Shown here: one piece after another, positions 31,112 through 39,541 of the stretch
How the letters are laid out: each line of letters begins with the position of its first letter
Numbering within the stretch: position 1 is the first letter of the stretch
Source: Streptomyces sp. NRRL F-5123
GTDB lineage: Bacteria; Actinomycetota; Actinomycetes; Streptomycetales; Streptomycetaceae
Reading direction: 5' to 3'
Assembly (NCBI RefSeq): GCF_000721495.1
Contig: NZ_JOHY01000022.1
Span: 1 to 64,000, forward strand
DNA: 64,000 nucleotides
Program-made: the position numbers and the translations under genes
The notes under the pieces: generated by a model
The model's input: the letters and a program-made list of their open reading frames with translations, nothing else
Database searches by the model: none
Told to the model about the DNA's origin: nothing

Positions 31112-32419
31112 TCAGGACTCCTGGCCCGGGAGGACCTTCATGCCCGGGACGGTGAGGTCGCCGCCGAACTGGCCGGCCTGAATGACGGTGACGTCGGTGA
31201 AGAAGAGGGTCGGGAGGGTCAGGGGGGGCGGGGCCTTCGGGGTGAAGGTGACGGGGACGACGCCGAGGAGGTTGCCGCTCAGGGACTCGGTGTACATCGT
31301 CACCGTGCCGTTGCGGAACGTCGACGTGGAGCCCTTGGCCGCCGTCACATGGGTCTTGGTGCCGCCGGGGCCGTTGACGATCTGGTGGAGGTCGCCGATG
31401 TCGATGCCCGTCGCGGTGAACTTCAGGACGTCCTTGACCGTCTTGTCGTAGGTCTTCACCTGCACGATGCCGTCGTACTTCAGGCCGTAGAGGGTCAGCA
31501 GCGAACTCTTGAGGACCCAGGGCTCGTCCGGGAGCAGGGGCATGTCCTGCTCCGGCTGGGCGTCCGCGAGGGCCTTGGCGTCGTAGGTGGGGCAGGGGAA
31601 GGACTGCGGGTCGCCGGCGGTGGCCGCGGAGTCGTCGCCGGTCAGGGACTTGGCGGTCTTCGACGCGCCGTCCGTGGCGCCCTTGACGGTGTCCTTGGTC
31701 TTCTGGAGCGCGCCGTCCGCCGTGGTCACGACACCCTTGACGGTGTCCTTGACCGGGTCCTCGGTGTCCTTGGTGTCCTTGGTGTCCTTGGTGTCCTGCG
31801 TCGCCTTCGGGGACGCCGTGGGGGTCGCCGAGGGCTGCGCCGGGGTCGGTGCGGGGCTCGCGGTGGGCTGGGACGCGCCGCCGATGCCGAGCAGGCCGCC
31901 GAGCAGGTCGCCGAGGCCCAGCGGGTCCAGCGGGTTGACGGACTTGGTGGGGCTCGGGGTCGCGCTGGGCTCGGCCGCCGGCGCGGACGCGGCCGTGCCG
32001 GGCTTGGCGGCAGCGGACGGCGAGGTCTCGGGCTTGGGCGCAGAGTCGTTTTTGCCCGTCGTGGCGCTCGGGCTGGTCGTCGGCTTCGGCGTCGCCTTGT
32101 CGTCCTTCGCCGCATCCGAGGAGTCCCCGGTCCCCTTCGCCTTCTTCGCCGTCTCGGACGGCGAGGGCGTCGGGGTCTCGGACTGCGTCACGCACGGGCC
32201 CGGCTTGAAGGGGCTCTTGGGCTCGTCGGCCTGCGCCAGGTGCGGGGTCAGGCCCATTCCCATGAGCACCGCGGTCGGCATGGCGGCGAGCGCCACCGCC
32301 TTGCCCGCCGGCATGTGCAGCTTCGTCAGCAGGGACTTGCGCGGTGCCGCGTGCCGCGGCCCGGACCTCGTCCGCTCGCGGTGCGCGCTCTCGCCCGGCT
32401 GAGCATCGTCACCCAGCAC
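31112..32419 (-). CDS. Secreted protein of unknown function with long Thr/Pro/Ser/Lys-rich linker, 435 aa
   Basis: I do not recognise a catalytic family. The N-terminus has basic residues, then a hydrophobic segment (about 38-60, ending HLAQADEP), which looks like a signal peptide. Residues about 65-225 are low complexity, with many TPSPS, KPTTSP and repeated KDT units encoded by a tandem 9-mer GGTGTCCTT (plus-strand sense). A more ordered domain fills about 235-435, starting near FPCPTYDAKAL. It is the last gene of a three-gene minus-strand unit and overlaps the preceding membrane-protein gene by 11 bp. Cell-wall or surface attachment through the linker is an inference. Confidence 0.75.
   Translation of the reverse strand: MLGDDAQPGESAHRERTRSGPRHAAPRKSLLTKLHMPAGKAVALAAMPTAVLMGMGLTPHLAQADEPKSPFKPGPCVTQSETPTPSPSETAKKAKGTGDSSDAAKDDKATPKPTTSPSATTGKNDSAPKPETSPSAAAKPGTAASAPAAEPSATPSPTKSVNPLDPLGLGDLLGGLLGIGGASQPTASPAPTPAQPSATPTASPKATQDTKDTKDTKDTEDPVKDTVKGVVTTADGALQKTKDTVKGATDGASKTAKSLTGDDSAATAGDPQSFPCPTYDAKALADAQPEQDMPLLPDEPWVLKSSLLTLYGLKYDGIVQVKTYDKTVKDVLKFTATGIDIGDLHQIVNGPGGTKTHVTAAKGSTSTFRNGTVTMYTESLSGNLLGVVPVTFTPKAPPPLTLPTLFFTDVTVIQAGQFGGDLTVPGMKVLPGQES
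31763..31798. repeat. Tandem 9-mer (GGTGTCCTT) encoding KDT repeats
   Basis: Four consecutive copies (the last ending in G) lie within the linker of the secreted protein gene and encode alternating Lys-Asp-Thr on the minus strand. This is slippage-prone low-complexity coding DNA. Confidence 0.8.
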
Positions 32420-32990
32420 GGTGCCTCCCGTTCTGCTCGGTGGTCTCGTCGTCTGCCCCCGCTCCGGCGTGCACCGGCTCGGGCGTGGTGAACGGGTCGG
32501 CGGGGAGCGCGGGGCCGGTGAACGGGTCCGCCGCGTCGTCCACCGGCTTGGGGCCGTCGCCGGGCAGTTCCGCCTGCTCGCCCGGGTCGTCGGGCACCGG
32601 GGTGCCGGGCGCCCAGGCGATGGCCAGCGCGCCGCCGACGATGGCGAACAGGAAGCCCACGAGGGCGCCGAGGTTGGTCATCGGGATGGAGACCAGGCCG
32701 AGCAGGATGCTCGCGACACCGGCGAAGATCCGCACCTCGCGCTGGAACCACATCGTCAGGCTCAGCGTGATGAGCAGCACGCCGATGATCAGCGCACTGG
32801 CACCCGCCGTGGTGCCGACCCGGACGCCCAGCTGGCCGAAGGTCATGTTGTGGTACGGGACGTACCCGATGGCGGCCCCGCCGATGATGGTCACCAGCCC
32901 CGCCCAGAACGGCCGCTCCCACCGCCAGTACCGGAAGGCGATGCGGCCGCGGGTGAAGGCGCCGGGGGACCCTTGCGACTCGGCACTCAT
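32409..32990 (-). CDS. DUF6114-type membrane protein, 193 aa
   Basis: Four hydrophobic segments are visible in residues 25-135 (for example FWAGLVTIIGGAAIGYVPY and ALVGFLFAIVGGALAIAW). A cytosolic or surface-exposed Pro/Asp-rich tail of about 60 residues follows. This layout fits the actinobacterial DUF6114 family, which I assign from memory of its usual neighbour DUF6230. Its function is unknown. ATG at 32990 has CAGGGAG upstream. The 3' end overlaps the secreted-protein gene by 11 bp. Confidence 0.72.
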   Translation of the reverse strand: MSAESQGSPGAFTRGRIAFRYWRWERPFWAGLVTIIGGAAIGYVPYHNMTFGQLGVRVGTTAGASALIIGVLLITLSLTMWFQREVRIFAGVASILLGLVSIPMTNLGALVGFLFAIVGGALAIAWAPGTPVPDDPGEQAELPGDGPKPVDDAADPFTGPALPADPFTTPEPVHAGAGADDETTEQNGRHRAG

Positions 32991-33086
32991 GGAAAACAGC
33001 TCCCTGGAACTGGCGTTGCGTGAAGAAAGGGGTGCCGTGGGCGAGCCGCGCCCCGCGCGGCTCGCCCAGAGCGAGTCAGACCGTGC

Positions 33087-33731
33087 TCAGTAGCACTGGC
33101 TCTTGGAACCCATGTGGAGCCGGAGGCTCAGGCCCGCGAGACGGAAGGTGCCCGCGCTGGTCGCCCACGCCGTCTGCTTGACGTTCGTCAGGTCGGCGGT
33201 CTCGGCCGTCTGCGCGAACGAGCTCGCGTCGGCGCCGTCGCCGGCCTTGATGCCGGGGCCGGGCTGGCCCGAAGCACCCGCCGCAACACCGATGTTGATG
33301 TTGTGGAAGACCGCGTCCGCGTCGAGCTGGTCGAGGTCGATGTAGAGGTTGTGCGCCGTGACGGCGTGGTCCTTGTCGGGACCGGCCTTCAGGACGAGCG
33401 TGACGTCCCCGATCGGCGTCGGGATGACGACCGACTGGCACAGGCCGACGATGGTGGCGTCGGTGAAGGCCGACACCGCCACCGGCGCGTAGTGGGAAGG
33501 GTCGCCCTTGTCCTTGCCGTCCTGCTTGACGTCGAGCGCGCCGTACTGCTCGAAGCCCTTGCCGTGCAGCGTCTTCGCCGTGACCTTGAACTGCTGGCCG
33601 GACACGCTGAACGACGCCGCGAGCGCGCCCTGCGCTATCGCCACGCCTATTGCCGCGGTCGCGGCCACACTCGGCACCATGACGACGGCGAACCGCCGCC
33701 ATCTGGTACCGCCCCGAACGTGCGATTCCAT
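33087..33731 (-). CDS. DUF6230-type exported protein, 214 aa
   Basis: An N-terminal basic patch (RGGTRWRRF) and one hydrophobic segment (about residues 15-38) ending GALAASF suggest a signal peptide or anchor. The rest is a soluble domain with a terminal SKSQCY. Family members have been annotated as cholesterol esterase in Streptomyces without any esterase motif here: I see no GxSxG. ATG at 33731 was chosen over an upstream start because AAGGAGG lies five bases before it. It is the first gene of the three-gene unit with DUF6114 and the linker protein, with a 96-bp gap to the second gene. Confidence 0.7.
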   Translation of the reverse strand: MESHVRGGTRWRRFAVVMVPSVAATAAIGVAIAQGALAASFSVSGQQFKVTAKTLHGKGFEQYGALDVKQDGKDKGDPSHYAPVAVSAFTDATIVGLCQSVVIPTPIGDVTLVLKAGPDKDHAVTAHNLYIDLDQLDADAVFHNINIGVAAGASGQPGPGIKAGDGADASSFAQTAETADLTNVKQTAWATSAGTFRLAGLSLRLHMGSKSQCY

Positions 33732-34403
33732 GTTTCCTCCTTCTCGGACGTACATCTCCGGACCGGACCTGGGTCCGGGCCTGGGATGGGAGAAGTGCTA
33801 CGTCCTCGGGAAGGAGAGCGCCGCGCCGGGCATGGCCGTCTGCCTCCCGGGGCACGTCCTGCGGGAAAGGCCCTGCGGAACTGCCTGGGGAGTCCGGACG
33901 GCGGTGTCCGGGACGTCGGCGATCACCCCCGAGCGACAACCACTGGCCACGCTCTCGCGCAACCTGCTGGACAGGCTCCATCCGGTTCCATCACGGCGGA
34001 CGGAGACCCCCCTGTCCCGAAAGGCGCGGCGGCTGCCGCGCTCTCCCGCTCGGCGGGGACCCGTGGACCCGGGCACCGGCTGGCTGCCGGGCGCTGGCTA
34101 CGGACCGAGCTTGGCCGATCGTGGTCCATTCGGGGCCGCCGCACAAGGGGCTCATTACTAGTGAGTAACGGATACGTGTCCCGAGCCGCGCAGCCGTTCG
34201 AGGCATGCTGACGCCAGGTAACCAAAACATGGGGGAGAAAGTCCGGCATATATGACGATCGGCCGGCAAATCAGGGCCGCGCCCTCACCCCGCGTGACGA
34301 CCATCGCCCACTGTCACGGTTTGATAAAGAGCGGCCGCCCGATCACTCGTCCGCTGAGTACCGCGGCCCCGTCACGGAGCCGCGGTACGCGGGGAGCAGA
34401 GGC
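33732..34403. other. Intergenic region upstream of the DUF6230 unit
   Basis: No gene is supported: frames on both strands lack ribosome binding sites and family features. It should hold the promoter of the minus-strand DUF6230 unit. At its far end is the terminator of the thioredoxin-fold gene (34358-34388). The stretch around 34210-34260 is relatively AT-rich (GGGGGAGAAAGTCC then CATATATGAC) and could be a promoter, but I cannot assign it. Confidence 0.4.
34358..34388 (-). terminator. Hairpin terminator of the thioredoxin-fold TPR gene
   Basis: GTACCGCGGC (34358-34367) and GCCGCGGTAC (34379-34388) form a perfect 10-bp stem with an 11-base loop. It lies 15 bases past the stop codon of the minus-strand gene ending at 34404. 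Confidence 0.72.
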
Positions 34404-35381
34404 TCAGAACAGCACCCTGGCCAGCGCGGTCCGCGCGCTCACCACGCGCGGGTCGTCCGGGCCGACGACCTCGAAGAGCTCCAGCAGCCGCAGTCGCACG
34501 GCGTCGCGGTCGTCGCCCGCCGTGCGGCGCACGGTGTCGACCAGCCGCCCGAAGGCGTCCTCGACATGGCCGCCCACGAGATCCAGGTCGGCGGCGGTGA
34601 GCTGGGCCTGCACATCACCCGGCGCGTCCGCGGCGGCCTGCCGCGCGGCGCCCGCGTCCACGCCCTGGACGCGGGAGAGCAGTTCGGCCTGTGCGAGGCC
34701 GAGCTTGGCCTCGGTGTTGGCGGGCTCGTCGGCCAGCACGTTGCGGTACGCCTGGATCGCGCCGCTCAGGTCACCGGCGTCCAGCGCGTCGTGCGCGGCG
34801 CCCAGCGCCAGCTCCTGCGGGGTGGCCGGCCTCGGCGGCGGGGTGTCGGCGGGCTCCGGCGCGGCGCCGGGCTCGACCTCCTCGCCGACGATGCCGAAGC
34901 GCTGCTCGGCCACCGCGACGAGCTGGTCGAGCACCTCGGTGATCTGGTCCTCCGGCGCCAGACCCTGGAAGAGCGGCATCGCCTGACCGGCGATCACCGC
35001 GAAGACCGCGGGCACGCCCTGCACCTGGAACTGCTGGAAGAGCAGCTGGTTGGCGTAGACGTCGGCGGTGGCCAGCACGAACCGGCCGCGGTACTCCCCG
35101 GCCAGCCGCTCCAGCACCGTGTTGAGCTGCTTGCTCTGCTCGGCCTGGTCGGCCCAGAAGCTGATGACGACCGGGACCTCGGTGGAGCGCTGCAGGACGT
35201 CGCTCTCGAAGGTCGCCTCGGTCACCTCGATGACGAGCGGGGAAGCGGGGGCGGCCGCGCCGGCGGCGCCGGCCTCCTGCCGCTGCGCCCGGGCCTGCTC
35301 GGCCTTCGCCTTGGCCTCACTGGCCGCCTTCACCGCGGCGAGGTCGACCACCCCGCTCATGGACATGTTCCGTGGCTGCAT
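34404..35381 (-). CDS. YbbN/CnoX-like thioredoxin-fold protein with TPR domain, 325 aa
   Basis: An N-terminal Ala/Lys/Glu-rich helix (about 10-45) precedes a thioredoxin-like domain (about 55-165) and a C-terminal TPR-like region (about 190-325). The thioredoxin active site is lost: where WCxxC is expected the sequence reads FWADQAEQSKQL, with no cysteine. The cis-Pro loop is kept (VQGVPAVF). Such proteins act as co-chaperones or protein scaffolds rather than disulfide reductases. ATG 35381 or 35366 are both possible starts. A 10-bp stem terminator follows. Confidence 0.82.
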   Translation of the reverse strand: MQPRNMSMSGVVDLAAVKAASEAKAKAEQARAQRQEAGAAGAAAPASPLVIEVTEATFESDVLQRSTEVPVVISFWADQAEQSKQLNTVLERLAGEYRGRFVLATADVYANQLLFQQFQVQGVPAVFAVIAGQAMPLFQGLAPEDQITEVLDQLVAVAEQRFGIVGEEVEPGAAPEPADTPPPRPATPQELALGAAHDALDAGDLSGAIQAYRNVLADEPANTEAKLGLAQAELLSRVQGVDAGAARQAAADAPGDVQAQLTAADLDLVGGHVEDAFGRLVDTVRRTAGDDRDAVRLRLLELFEVVGPDDPRVVSARTALARVLF

Positions 35382-35686
35382 GAGGCAATCCTCCCCCCTC
35401 GCGGACCCCAGTGGTGCACAGTCCGGGGATCAGGCCGGACCACCCGCCGGTTCGCGGGGCCCCGACCACCCGGTCGTGTGGTGCCGTGCCGCCGCCCGGC
35501 GGCACGGTCGTGGTGGTACGGATCCCCATCCGTACCGGCGCAGTTGTCCCGGCGTGGTTGTCGCCACGAGCCGCGTCGCGTTTCGCTACGAGCAGTAGCG
35601 TAACTGCACCCGCGCATCCCGCACGGCGGCGCACCCTGTGAATCAGCTCACTCGTCACGGTACTTACCGACGGGTATGGTCCGCGT
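35382..35686. other. Divergent promoter region between the thioredoxin-fold and TetR genes
   Basis: No gene. An inverted repeat CGCTAC-GAGCA-GTAGCG lies at 35584-35600. A partial palindrome TACCGACGGGTA lies at 35665-35676, ten bases before the TetR ATG. Both are plausible operator sites; TetR regulators often bind next to their own start. Confidence 0.4.
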
Positions 35687-36334
35687 ATGCCTCCCACCGC
35701 CGCCGGGCCGCCACCGGCCAGACGCACCGGGCGGCCGCGGAGTGCCGGACTCGACCGGGCGATACTCGCGGCCACCCGCGCCGCGCTGGCCGAGGTCGGC
35801 TGGAGCCGGCTGACGCTGGGGGACGTCGCGGCGCGCGCCGGGGTGGCCAAGACGACCGTCTACCGGCGCTGGGCGGGCAAGAACGAGCTGGCCGTGGACG
35901 CGGTCGCGGCGCTCTTCGAGGAGCAGCTCGAACTCCCCGACCGCGGCAGCCTGGAGGCCGACATCCGCGGCGTGGTGCTGCGCTTCGCCGAGCTGCTGGA
36001 CCGCCCGGAGACCAGGTCCGCGCTGATGGCGGTGATCGGCGAGGCGGCGTACGACGACGCGCTGCGGCTGCGGATCCGCGCGGCGATCGTGGACCGGCAG
36101 AAGCACCTGGTGGTGCTGGGCCGCAAGCGCGCCCAGGCGCGCGGCGAGATCCCCGCGGACGACGGCGCCGCGGCTCCCTGGCGGGACAACCTGATCTTCG
36201 ACGTGGTCGCCGGGGCCGTCGTGCACCGCGTGATGGTCTCGTCCGAGCCGGCCGACGAGGAGTGGGCGCGTCGGCTCGCCGGACTCCTCGTCGTCGGGCT
36301 CGCGGGGCTGCACACGGCCCGGGACCTCGACTGA
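35687..36334 (+). CDS. TetR family transcriptional regulator, 215 aa
   Basis: The N-terminal helix-turn-helix (about residues 20-65) contains LGDVAARAGVAKTTVYRRWAGKNEL, read here in pieces: DVAARAGV, KTTVYRRW, KNEL. The C-terminal domain resembles the TetR_C_16/11 class. The ligand is unknown. No ribosome binding site is evident, so the transcript may be leaderless. It may regulate itself through the partial palindrome directly upstream. Confidence 0.9.
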   Translation: MPPTAAGPPPARRTGRPRSAGLDRAILAATRAALAEVGWSRLTLGDVAARAGVAKTTVYRRWAGKNELAVDAVAALFEEQLELPDRGSLEADIRGVVLRFAELLDRPETRSALMAVIGEAAYDDALRLRIRAAIVDRQKHLVVLGRKRAQARGEIPADDGAAAPWRDNLIFDVVAGAVVHRVMVSSEPADEEWARRLAGLLVVGLAGLHTARDLD

Positions 36335-36480
36335 GAGGTCCCGCACCGCCCGTACGGCGTGCGCCCCGCCCTTCCCGTGCGTGCCGTTCCCCGTGGTTGC
36401 GCTTCCCCCGGGTCTGCGCTGCTCTTCTCGTGCCCCCCCCGGGCCCTCCCCCGGGCCCCCGGCCGCTCCGAGCCCGGGGC

Positions 36481-36729
36481 TCAGCTGAGGCTGCGCGCCG
36501 GGGCGGTCTCGCCCCCGGTGCGGTCGGCGGTGAAGTGGTCGAACTCCCCCGCCATGACGCCTTTCACGAAGGCCTCCCATTTCGCGGCGGTGGTCACCGC
36601 CACCACGTCCGGCTGTTCCGTCTCCCTTATGTAGACCATCCCGTCGTCACCGACGGTCGCTTCGAGGGCCACACACGTCCTTTCCTGGAGGGCGGTCGGG
36701 TCGTCGACGAATCTACCGACCACGGCCAA
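36481..36729 (-). CDS. Small DUF397-like protein, 82 aa
   Basis: The stretch MVYIRETEQPDVVAVTTAAK followed by WEAFVKGVMAGEFDHF matches the second half of DUF397, small proteins abundant in streptomycetes and often beside XRE-type regulators. The usual WxKSSxS start is missing, so this is a divergent member. No XRE gene is adjacent. Function unknown. Confidence 0.65.
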   Translation of the reverse strand: MAVVGRFVDDPTALQERTCVALEATVGDDGMVYIRETEQPDVVAVTTAAKWEAFVKGVMAGEFDHFTADRTGGETAPARSLS

Positions 36730-36777
36730 TGTCCAGGTCAGCGCCTTGGGGGGCGGACGGAGGGACGCACGGGGCGC

Positions 36778-38478
36778 TCAGAAGCGGGCGGGTTCCGCGT
36801 ATGTGCCCCATTCGGCACGCAGGACGTCGCAGATCTCGCCGAGCGTCGCCTCGGCCCTCACCGCGTCCAGCATGGGCGCGATCATGTTGCCGCCGGAGCG
36901 CGCGGCGTCCAGCATCGCGTCCAGGCCGCGGCGCACCGCGGCCTCGTCGCGCGCGGCGCGGCGGTCGGCGAGCAGCCGCACCTGGTCGCGCTCGACCTCG
37001 TGCCCGACCCGCAGGATCTCCAGGTCGCCGGTGACGGAGCCGGTGTGGCAGTTGACGCCGACGACCCGCTTGTCGCCCTTCTCCAGCGCGCTCTGGTACT
37101 GGAAGGCGGCCTCGGCGATCTCGCCGGTGAAGTATCCGTCCTCGATGCCGCGCAGGATGCCGGACGTCATCGGCCCGATGGGGTGCTCGCCGCTCGGCAC
37201 GGCCCGCTCGCCCAGCTCCCGGATGCGGCCGAAGACGGCCTCCGCGTCCCGCTCGATGCGGTCGGTGAGCGCCTCGACGTACCAGGAGCCGCCGAGCGGG
37301 TCGGCGACGTTGGCCACGCCCGTCTCCTCCATCAGCACCTGCTGGGTGCGCAGCGCGATCTCCGCGGCGCGCTCGCTGGGCAGCGCGAGCGTCTCGTCCA
37401 GCGCGTTGGTGTGCAGCGAGTTGGTGCCGCCGAGCACCGCGGCGAGCGCCTCCACGGCGGTGCGCACCACGTTGTTGTACGGCTGCTGGGCGGTGAGCGA
37501 CACCCCGGCGGTCTGGGTGTGGAAGCGCAGCCACTGCGCCTTGTCCGACCGCGCCCCGTACACGTCCCGCAGCCAGCGGGCCCAGATGCGGCGGGCGGCG
37601 CGGAATTTGGCGATCTCCTCGAAGAAGTCGAGGTGCGCGTCGAAGAAGAAGGACAGGCCCGGCGCGAAGGTGTCGACGTCCAGGCCGCGGCTGAGGCCCA
37701 GCTCGACGTACCCGAAGCCGTCGGCGAGGGTGTAGGCCAGCTCCTGCGCGGCCGTCGAGCCCGCCTCGCGGATGTGGTAGCCGGACACCGACAGCGGCTT
37801 GTACGCCGGGATGGCCGCCGCGCAGTGCTCCATCAGGTCGCCGATGAGCCGCAGGTGCGGCTCGGGTGCGAAGAGCCACTCCTTCTGCGCGATGTACTCC
37901 TTGAAGATGTCGGTCTGGAGGGTGCCGTTGAGCACCCCCGGGTCGACGCCCTGCCGCTCGGCCGCGACCAGGTACATGCAGAAGACCGGGACGGCGGGCC
38001 CGGAGATCGTCATGGAGGTGGTGATGTCGCCCAGCGGGATGTCGCGGAAGAGCACTTCCATGTCCGCGGCCGAGTCGATCGCGACGCCGCAGTGGCCGAC
38101 CTCGCCGAGCGAGCGCGCGTCGTCGGAGTCGCGGCCCATGAGCGTCGGCATGTCGAAGGCGACGGAGAGCCCGCCGCCGCCGTTGGCCAGGATCTGGCGG
38201 TACCGCCGGTTGGTCTGCTCGGCGTTGCCGAACCCGGCGAACTGCCGGATCGTCCACGTCCGGCCGCGGTATCCGGTGGCGTGCAGCCCGCGGGTGAAGG
38301 GGTACTCCCCCGGCCAGCCGATGCGCTCGAAGCCCGGTACGTCGGCGCCGGGCGGAGGCCCGTACACCGGCTCGACCGGGTCACCGGAGAGCGTCGTGAA
38401 GTCGGCGTCGCGGCGCCGGCTGGAGTCGTAGCGTGCCTGCCAGCGGGTGCGGCCTGTCTCGATCTCCGAAGCGTCCAT
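36778..38478 (-). CDS. icmA: Isobutyryl-CoA mutase large subunit, 566 aa
   Basis: Adenosylcobalamin-dependent interconversion of isobutyryl-CoA and n-butyryl-CoA, linking valine catabolism to polyketide precursors. It has the methylmalonyl-CoA mutase TIM barrel but no cobalamin-binding domain, which sits on the separate small subunit IcmB. Counting from ATG 38478, the substrate-specificity residues are Phe80 (TIRQFAGF) and Gln198 (YIAQKEW), the pair reported for IcmA; methylmalonyl-CoA mutases have Tyr and Arg there. That agreement also supports this start over an upstream in-frame one at 38523. No icmB is in the window. A perfect 24-bp palindrome lies eight bases upstream of the start. Confidence 0.94.
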   Translation of the reverse strand: MDASEIETGRTRWQARYDSSRRRDADFTTLSGDPVEPVYGPPPGADVPGFERIGWPGEYPFTRGLHATGYRGRTWTIRQFAGFGNAEQTNRRYRQILANGGGGLSVAFDMPTLMGRDSDDARSLGEVGHCGVAIDSAADMEVLFRDIPLGDITTSMTISGPAVPVFCMYLVAAERQGVDPGVLNGTLQTDIFKEYIAQKEWLFAPEPHLRLIGDLMEHCAAAIPAYKPLSVSGYHIREAGSTAAQELAYTLADGFGYVELGLSRGLDVDTFAPGLSFFFDAHLDFFEEIAKFRAARRIWARWLRDVYGARSDKAQWLRFHTQTAGVSLTAQQPYNNVVRTAVEALAAVLGGTNSLHTNALDETLALPSERAAEIALRTQQVLMEETGVANVADPLGGSWYVEALTDRIERDAEAVFGRIRELGERAVPSGEHPIGPMTSGILRGIEDGYFTGEIAEAAFQYQSALEKGDKRVVGVNCHTGSVTGDLEILRVGHEVERDQVRLLADRRAARDEAAVRRGLDAMLDAARSGGNMIAPMLDAVRAEATLGEICDVLRAEWGTYAEPARF

Positions 38479-38486
38479 ACCTTCGA

Positions 38487-38510
38487 ATTTACTAGGACGT
38501 CCTAGTAAAT
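38487..38510. promoter_or_regulatory. Perfect 24-bp palindrome at the icmA start (operator candidate)
   Basis: The half-site ATTTACTAGGAC is followed by its exact complement GTCCTAGTAAAT with no spacer. It lies between the icmA ATG (38478) and a terminator-like hairpin at 38523-38545, overlapping the likely leader or promoter. The bound regulator is unknown. Confidence 0.8.
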
Positions 38511-38522
38511 GTCGATGCCACA

Positions 38523-38545
38523 CGGCTCACCAACCGGGTGAGCCG
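38523..38545 (-). terminator. Hairpin between the DUF3817 gene and icmA
   Basis: CGGCTCACC and GGTGAGCCG form a perfect 9-bp stem with a five-base loop, seven bases after the stop of the minus-strand DUF3817 gene. It probably separates that gene from icmA transcription. Confidence 0.65.
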
Positions 38546-38552
38546 CGATTTT

Positions 38553-38909
38553 CTAGGCTTTCGCGGGCTGGACGGGCTCCGGCTCGTCCGCCTGCGGGGC
38601 GGTGACGAGCGGGGCCAGCTCGCGCGAGACGCGGCGCTCGACGAAGAACGCGGCGGTCGGCACGGTGCCGGCCAGCAGCACCCAGGCCATCCGGCCCAGC
38701 GGCCACTTCGCCTTGGAGCACAGGTCGAAGGCGAAGACGAGGTAGACGACGTACAGCCAGCCGTGGGCGAAGCCGATCACGGTGGTGGCGGTGCCCGCGC
38801 CGCTGATGTCGAGCCCGTACTTGCCGATGACGGCGAGCGTGAGGGCGATCAGCAGGACGCCGGTCACGTAGGCCATCACCCGGTAGCGGGTCAGCACGCT
38901 GTGTTTCAT
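38553..38909 (-). CDS. DUF3817 small membrane protein, 118 aa
   Basis: Three or four hydrophobic segments are visible: YRVMAYVTGVLLIALTLAV, then TVIGFAHGWLYVVYLVFAFD, then MAWVLLAGTVPTAAFFVERR. The FAHGWLYVVYL and PTAAFFVERRV motifs are typical of DUF3817 (YdzA-like) proteins. Function unknown. ATG 38909 was chosen as it begins the conserved MKHSVLTRYRVMAYV. A related gene is at 46023. A MarR gene lies 51 bp upstream on the same strand. Confidence 0.85.
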   Translation of the reverse strand: MKHSVLTRYRVMAYVTGVLLIALTLAVIGKYGLDISGAGTATTVIGFAHGWLYVVYLVFAFDLCSKAKWPLGRMAWVLLAGTVPTAAFFVERRVSRELAPLVTAPQADEPEPVQPAKA

Positions 38910-38960
38910 GCCAACGAGCGTAACCCGGGGCTCCGGGGCCCCGGATCTCACCCCCGCCGG

Positions 38961-39470
38961 TCAGCCCTCCTCGAAGTCCCCCGCGTGGATCCGCAGGGGC
39001 CTGAGCAGCGCGAAGATCTCCGCGCACTCCTCCGCGTCGTAGACACCGAGGCCGAAGTCCATCGCCATCAGGTCGCGGGTCGCGGACTCGACGATCTCGC
39101 GGCCCTTGTCGGTGATCGAGGCCAGGGTGCCGCGGCCGTCGTTGGGGTTGGGGCGCTTGTCGACCAGGCCGGAGGCCACCAGCCGGTCGACGGTGTTGGT
39201 CACCGACGTGGGGTGCACCATGAGGCGCTCGCCGATCTTGGACATCGGCAGCTCGCCCGCCTTGGAGAAGGTGAGCAGTACCAGCGCCTCGTAGCGCGCG
39301 AAGGTCAGCCCGTAGGGCTTGACGACCGCGTCGACCTGGCCCAGCAGGATCTGCTGGGCGCGCATGATCGAGGTGATCGCGCTCATCGACGGGACCCCGC
39401 CCCAGCGCTGGGTCCAGTGCTCGTCGGCGCGTGCGATGGGGTCGAAGGGAAGGCTCAGGGGCTTTGACAC
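38961..39470 (-). CDS. MarR family transcriptional regulator, 169 aa
   Basis: Winged helix-turn-helix of the MarR family (about residues 45-145): MSKIGERLMVHPTSVTNTVD is the recognition region and GLVDKRPNPNDGRGTLASIT the wing. It starts at GTG 39470 without a strong ribosome binding site. The ligand and targets are unknown; the co-directional DUF3817 gene is a possible target. Confidence 0.88.
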   Translation of the reverse strand: MSKPLSLPFDPIARADEHWTQRWGGVPSMSAITSIMRAQQILLGQVDAVVKPYGLTFARYEALVLLTFSKAGELPMSKIGERLMVHPTSVTNTVDRLVASGLVDKRPNPNDGRGTLASITDKGREIVESATRDLMAMDFGLGVYDAEECAEIFALLRPLRIHAGDFEEG

Positions 39471-39541
39471 GCGCCCGAGCCTACCCGTCGGTCACATCGT
39501 GGTCACGGCCGTCTCGGCAGTCGGGCACGGCCCGCGGTGGT

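Noticed and set aside
34252..34986. A 244-codon Ser/Arg-rich plus-strand frame
   Set aside because: Most of it is antisense to the thioredoxin-fold gene, and the part before it has no ribosome binding site.
38479..38523. An upstream start for icmA at 38523
   Set aside because: It would put the 24-bp palindrome and part of a terminator hairpin inside the coding region and would shift the Phe80/Gln198 numbering.
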